Origin: Corallococcus exercitus
Lineage (GTDB): Bacteria > Myxococcota > Myxococcia > Myxococcales > Myxococcaceae
Direction of reading: 5' to 3'
DNA length: 53,112 nt
Assembly: GCF_003611585.1 (NCBI RefSeq)
Contig: NZ_RAVW01000008.1
Coordinates: forward strand, 1-53,112
Shown here: positions 50,723 to 53,112 of the stretch, one piece after another
How positions within the stretch are numbered: the stretch's first letter is position 1
Layout of the letters: each line of letters opens with the position of its first letter
The notes under the pieces: generated by a model
Databases searched by the model: none
What the model was told of the DNA's origin: nothing
What the model saw: the letters and a program-made list of their open reading frames with translations, nothing else
Made by a program: the position numbers and the translations under genes

Positions 50723-50750
50723 TACACTCCACCGGTCACACCCGTGACCG
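50723..50750 (+). promoter_or_regulatory. Promoter -10 and 7-bp inverted repeat before methyltransferase gene
   Basis: TACACT (50723-50728) is a plausible -10. Just downstream, CGGTCAC (50733-50739) and GTGACCG (50744-50750) are perfect inverted repeats with a 4-nt spacer, 7 bases before the ATG. It could be an operator covering the transcription start or an mRNA hairpin reducing translation; no ribosome-binding site is seen at the ATG. Confidence 0.45.
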
Positions 50751-50757
50751 CGCTGGA

Positions 50758-51672
50758 ATGCCCTCCGACCTGCTGGAAATCTCAGACCTCATCGTCGACT
50801 ACGACGTCGCGACGCTCCAGCCCCGGCCGGTGTCCCGCTCGGCGGTCGTGGCCCGGCTCGAGGCGAACGGGCAGCGGTCCGCCGCGCGGTTCGTGCGGCG
50901 GCTCCCCGCGTCCAATGACACGCTCGACGCCGAGGCCTGCAACCTGGCCCTGCTGCGCTCGCACATCGAGTTGCAGCGGCTGAGCGAGGAGTTCCTGCAG
51001 GCGGACCGCATCCGCTGCGTGCTGCTGCCCCTGCTGCAGGCGCTGCGCGACGCAGGCGTGAAGCCTCCACTGCGCATCGTCGACGTCGGCTGTGGGCTGG
51101 GCTACGTCGTCCGCTCGCTCGCGGCGCACGGGCGGCTGGGGCGGGACGTGGAGCTCATCGGCTGCGACATGAACGTGACGCTGATTGAAAGCGCCCGGCG
51201 GCTCGCGGAAGAGGAGTCCCTCTCCTGCGAGCTCAAGGTCGCGAACGCGTTCCAGCTGGAGCAGCCCGGCCACGTCTTCATCTCCACGGGCGTCCTGCAT
51301 CACTTTCGTGGAAACGACCTGAACGCGTTCTTCGCCGGCCAGCGGCAGGGGCACGCCTTCGTGCACTACGACATCCAGCACTCGGTGCTCTCGCCCTGGG
51401 GTTCGTGGATGTTCCACCAGGCCCGCATGCGGGAGCCGCTCGCGCGCCACGATGGCGTCGTCTCCGCGCGGCGTGTCCATCCCACGCAGACGCTGCTGTC
51501 GGCGGCCCGGACGGCGACAGGGTTCACCTGCGCGTCCCTGGACGGTGCCCGGAACCTCCTTGGCGCCGCGCTTCGTCCGATGACCGCCACGCTCGGGGCG
51601 CGCGCGGAGCTGTGGGAACCGCTTATGCGCCACCTGGGTCCGCTGCGCGCACGGCTGGGGCCTGACCGATGA
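50758..51672 (+). CDS. Class I SAM-dependent methyltransferase
   Basis: 304 residues. About 100 N-terminal helical residues precede a Rossmann methyltransferase core: motif I IVDVGCGLGYVVRSLAAHG (about 103-121), acidic strand end ELIGCDMNVTLIE, then VANAFQL and the VFISTGVLHHFRG motif IV region. The C-terminal part (VHYDIQHSVLSPWGSWMFH) is unusual and not recognised. Substrate unknown. The membrane-protein gene overlaps its stop (ATGA), so both are coupled. They stand directly before the array of 73-residue proteins, separated from it by a small hairpin and a new promoter, so any role in modifying those peptides is speculative. Confidence 0.82.
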   Translation: MPSDLLEISDLIVDYDVATLQPRPVSRSAVVARLEANGQRSAARFVRRLPASNDTLDAEACNLALLRSHIELQRLSEEFLQADRIRCVLLPLLQALRDAGVKPPLRIVDVGCGLGYVVRSLAAHGRLGRDVELIGCDMNVTLIESARRLAEEESLSCELKVANAFQLEQPGHVFISTGVLHHFRGNDLNAFFAGQRQGHAFVHYDIQHSVLSPWGSWMFHQARMREPLARHDGVVSARRVHPTQTLLSAARTATGFTCASLDGARNLLGAALRPMTATLGARAELWEPLMRHLGPLRARLGPDR

Positions 51673-52226
51673 ACGCGGTCCTTCCCGTGCTGCTCGCGCT
51701 GCTGGCCATCACGGATGCCTCGTTCTGCGGCTTCCGGGTCGCCGCGGGCCGGGATGCCCGCATCTTCAAGGCCGACTTCTACCGGCATGCGATTCGCCGG
51801 GGGATGGGGCGGGGGATCTTCACGACCGCGCTGGTGGGTGCCGGCATCGCCGGGGCCTGCCTGTTCTCACCGGGGCTGTTCGCGCAGCTGCTCATCTGCG
51901 CGCAGGCGATTCTTTGGGTGCTCCTGCCGTACGCCACCCTGACCCTGGTGGGCATGGGCGTCTGGGCGGCAGCGGAGGCGGATGCGCGGACGCTCGCGAG
52001 CGTGGTGGTCCTGGGGCCGTTCACGCTGATCCGCCCCTGGGTCATCGCCGCGGCGGCCGTCGTCGGCGCGTGGAAGGCGCCAGGCTTCACCGCGGCGCTC
52101 GTCACCGTCGTGGCTTGCGGCGTCCAGCTCGCGCTCGAGCCCTGGCTGAACGTGGGCATGCGACCCAGGCTGCCGGGCCCTGGGTCCGGCGGGACCGTGA
52201 AACACGAATACAGGCGTGTTTCCTGA
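51669..52226 (+). CDS. Hypothetical integral membrane protein
   Basis: 185 residues, with about five membrane spans: an N-terminal VLPVLLALLAITDASFCGF, a GIFTTALVGAGIAGACLFSP segment, an AILWVLLPYATLTLVGMGVW segment, and two more near residues 110-165. The loop after the first span has the motif RVAAGRDARIFK. I do not recognise the family. It overlaps the methyltransferase stop by four bases and is surely co-translated with it. Possibly a partner that places the methyltransferase at the membrane or an exporter-like helper; nothing in the sequence proves either. Confidence 0.72.
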   Translation: MNAVLPVLLALLAITDASFCGFRVAAGRDARIFKADFYRHAIRRGMGRGIFTTALVGAGIAGACLFSPGLFAQLLICAQAILWVLLPYATLTLVGMGVWAAAEADARTLASVVVLGPFTLIRPWVIAAAAVVGAWKAPGFTAALVTVVACGVQLALEPWLNVGMRPRLPGPGSGGTVKHEYRRVS

Positions 52227-52231
52227 CACTT

Positions 52232-52254
52232 CCAGGGACCCCTCCCTCCCCTGG
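52232..52254 (+). terminator. Small hairpin before the peptide array
   Basis: CCAGGG (52232-52237) and CCCTGG (52249-52254) pair across an 11-nt loop, six bases after the membrane-protein stop. It is short, so termination may be partial. Confidence 0.35.
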
Positions 52255-52255
52255 C

Positions 52256-52284
52256 TTGCTCGCTCCCCGGTCCCTTCCTAGGAT
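52256..52284 (+). promoter_or_regulatory. Candidate promoter of the peptide array
   Basis: TTGCTC (52256-52261) and TAGGAT (52279-52284) are separated by exactly 17 bp and fit a housekeeping promoter. The predicted start is near 52291, leaving a leader of about 36 bases with AGGAG before the first ATG. A TCCGG-ACTCCG-CCGGA inverted repeat (52285-52300) spans the predicted transcription start. Confidence 0.55.
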
Positions 52285-52326
52285 TCCGGACTCCGCCGGA
52301 TCCCCCCTCATCCCAGGAGCATCACC

Positions 52327-52548
52327 ATGCGGTACACGCGCAAGAACGTTTCCGAGCTGCTCGACACCGTGAAGGGCACCCCCGACGTGGTGGGCTTCTG
52401 GACGTCCACCATCGGCAGCTACACGTACAACATCACCCCGTCGGCGGGCGGCAACATCCTCCAGGACATCTACAATCCGAATCACCGGATGTGCGAGGAC
52501 GGCGGCCAGACCGTCTTCGAGGACGCGTCCCAGATCGGCTGCTACTAG
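52327..52548 (+). CDS. 73-residue array protein, copy 1 (possible precursor peptide)
   Basis: The first of three tandem paralogues, all exactly 73 residues. The N-terminus MRYTRKNVSELLDTVKGTPD is shared almost unchanged with copy 2 and closely with copy 3; a PDVVGFWTS segment follows. The middle (about 28-53) is diversified and rich in Thr, Ser, Asn and aromatic residues. The C-terminus reads CEDGG...FEDAS..GCY. There is no signal peptide, membrane span or known domain. A conserved charged start with a variable Cys/Ser/Thr-rich remainder resembles RiPP precursors, but a small structural or toxin family is equally possible. AGGAG stands seven bases before the ATG. Confidence 0.75.
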   Translation: MRYTRKNVSELLDTVKGTPDVVGFWTSTIGSYTYNITPSAGGNILQDIYNPNHRMCEDGGQTVFEDASQIGCY

Positions 52549-52593
52549 CGCCTTCCGCGCCGCCTCCCTCCACGCCACACCCGGAGCACACCC

Positions 52594-52815
52594 ATGCGTT
52601 ACACGCGCAAGAACGTCAGTGACTTGTTGAGCTCGGTGCAGGGCAGCCCGGATGTCCAGGGCCACGGCACCTCGACCTTCGCCGGCGCCACCTGGACGAT
52701 GGTCCCCTCCTTCGGCGGCGGCGCCGTCTGGCAGAACTCCTGGACGTACCAGTGGACCTGCGAGGACGGCGGCACCGTCACCGCCGAGGACCGCTCCACG
52801 TTCGGCTGCTACTAG
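52594..52815 (+). CDS. 73-residue array protein, copy 2 (possible precursor peptide)
   Basis: Paralogue of the flanking genes. It keeps MRYTRKNVSDLLSSVQGSPD and a PDVQGHGTS segment, then has a Gly- and Trp-rich middle (GATWTMVPSFGGGAVWQ) with four tryptophans in all. The C-terminus CEDGGTVTAEDRSTFGCY aligns with copy 1, including both cysteines and the terminal GCY. CGGAG lies seven bases before the ATG. The gap to copy 1 is 45 bp with no promoter or hairpin, so the genes should form one transcript. Confidence 0.75.
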   Translation: MRYTRKNVSDLLSSVQGSPDVQGHGTSTFAGATWTMVPSFGGGAVWQNSWTYQWTCEDGGTVTAEDRSTFGCY

Positions 52816-52863
52816 CGCCGCGCCTTCCCACCCGCCGTTCCACCCGCCGCACGGAGGTCCCCG

Positions 52864-53085
52864 ATGCGTTTCACGCGCAAGGATGTCTCGGAGTTGCTGG
52901 AGCTGGTCCACGGAGGCCCGGACGTCATGGGCTTCGCCACGTCGAACTTCTCCAACACCACCTATTCGCTCGTCGCATCGGGGCCGGGAACGGTCTGGCA
53001 GGACCTCTACAACTCGGCCCACCGGCTGTGTTCCGAGGACGGCGCGACGTCCCCCTATGAGGACTGCAGCGGCGGCGCCATCTAG
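52864..53085 (+). CDS. 73-residue array protein, copy 3 (possible precursor peptide)
   Basis: The most divergent copy. The start MRFTRKDVSELLELVHGGPD and PDVMGFATS are conserved, and the QDLYNSAHRLC segment recalls copy 1 (QDIYNPNHRMC). The tail differs: CSEDG replaces CEDGG, the second cysteine is moved to EDCS, and the protein ends GGAI instead of GCY. So two cysteines are kept but at a different spacing, as might be expected if the tail is a diversifying product region. GGAGG stands six bases before the ATG. The last 27 bases of the window after its stop are too short to show whether a further copy follows. Confidence 0.75.
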   Translation: MRFTRKDVSELLELVHGGPDVMGFATSNFSNTTYSLVASGPGTVWQDLYNSAHRLCSEDGATSPYEDCSGGAI

Positions 53086-53112
53086 CCGCGCTGCTGTCCG
53101 CAGTGCCTCCCC

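Larger units (their letters stand above)
52327..53085 (+). repeat. Tandem gene array, period about 267-270 bp
   Basis: Three paralogous genes begin at 52327, 52594 and 52864, so the unit length is 267 and 270 bp. Copies 1 and 2 also share the sequence around their stops (GGCTGCTACTAGCGCC). The unit (gene plus about 45-48 bp spacer with its own ribosome site) was evidently duplicated, and the copies have since diverged, chiefly in the middle and, for copy 3, at the end. Confidence 0.85.

Overview
The window is high-GC DNA (roughly 70 percent by eye) with dense genes, strong G/C third-position bias and long spurious antisense frames. The gene content points to a myxobacterium of the Myxococcus/Corallococcus type: a very large hybrid histidine kinase, many lipoproteins, a ricin-lectin/FN3/PQQ sugar dehydrogenase fusion, an M4-like protease with Ig-like repeats, an ELWxxDGT-repeat lipoprotein and TerB/DoxX proteins. 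This placement is inference; no rRNA, tRNA, CRISPR array or insertion sequence was seen.

Left part (1-11.5 kb): a zinc-ribbon protein of unknown function; a vWA-domain gene overlapping a gene with a C-terminal Fis-like helix-turn-helix (ARPP-2-like); a gene very like rifamycin phosphotransferase (rph); a DoxX-like gene; a lipoprotein and a glutathione S-transferase gene that diverge from what looks like one symmetrical -10 box; and a MarR/protoglobin/redoxin cluster whose promoter holds a 17-bp palindrome exactly between -35 and -10.

Middle (11.5-33.5 kb): a lone 1378-residue NACHT NTPase with a nuclease-like N-terminus, a candidate anti-phage gene of visibly lower GC than its neighbours; TerB and ADP-ribosylglycohydrolase-like genes; a Gfo/Idh/MocA oxidoreductase; DoxX; a 2031-residue kinase with four histidine-kinase cores and two receivers arranged as an internal duplication; a DUF808 membrane protein; an NmrA-like gene divergent from a WYL regulator; and two exported proteins.

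Right part (33.5-53.1 kb): a carbon/phosphate cluster (class I aldolase and phosphoketolase in one operon, a double-HAD fusion whose second domain lacks its nucleophile, and PPK2); a four-gene export operon (outer-membrane factor, HlyD adaptor, RbbA-type ABC protein, ABC-2 permease); a zinc alcohol dehydrogenase with a small membrane protein; two methyltransferase-like genes with inverted repeats at their starts; and, at the edge, three tandem paralogous genes each encoding a 73-residue protein with a conserved N-terminus and a diversified remainder. This last array looks like a precursor-peptide family (RiPP-like leader/core layout), has its own promoter, and may continue past the window. It is the best candidate here for an undescribed system.
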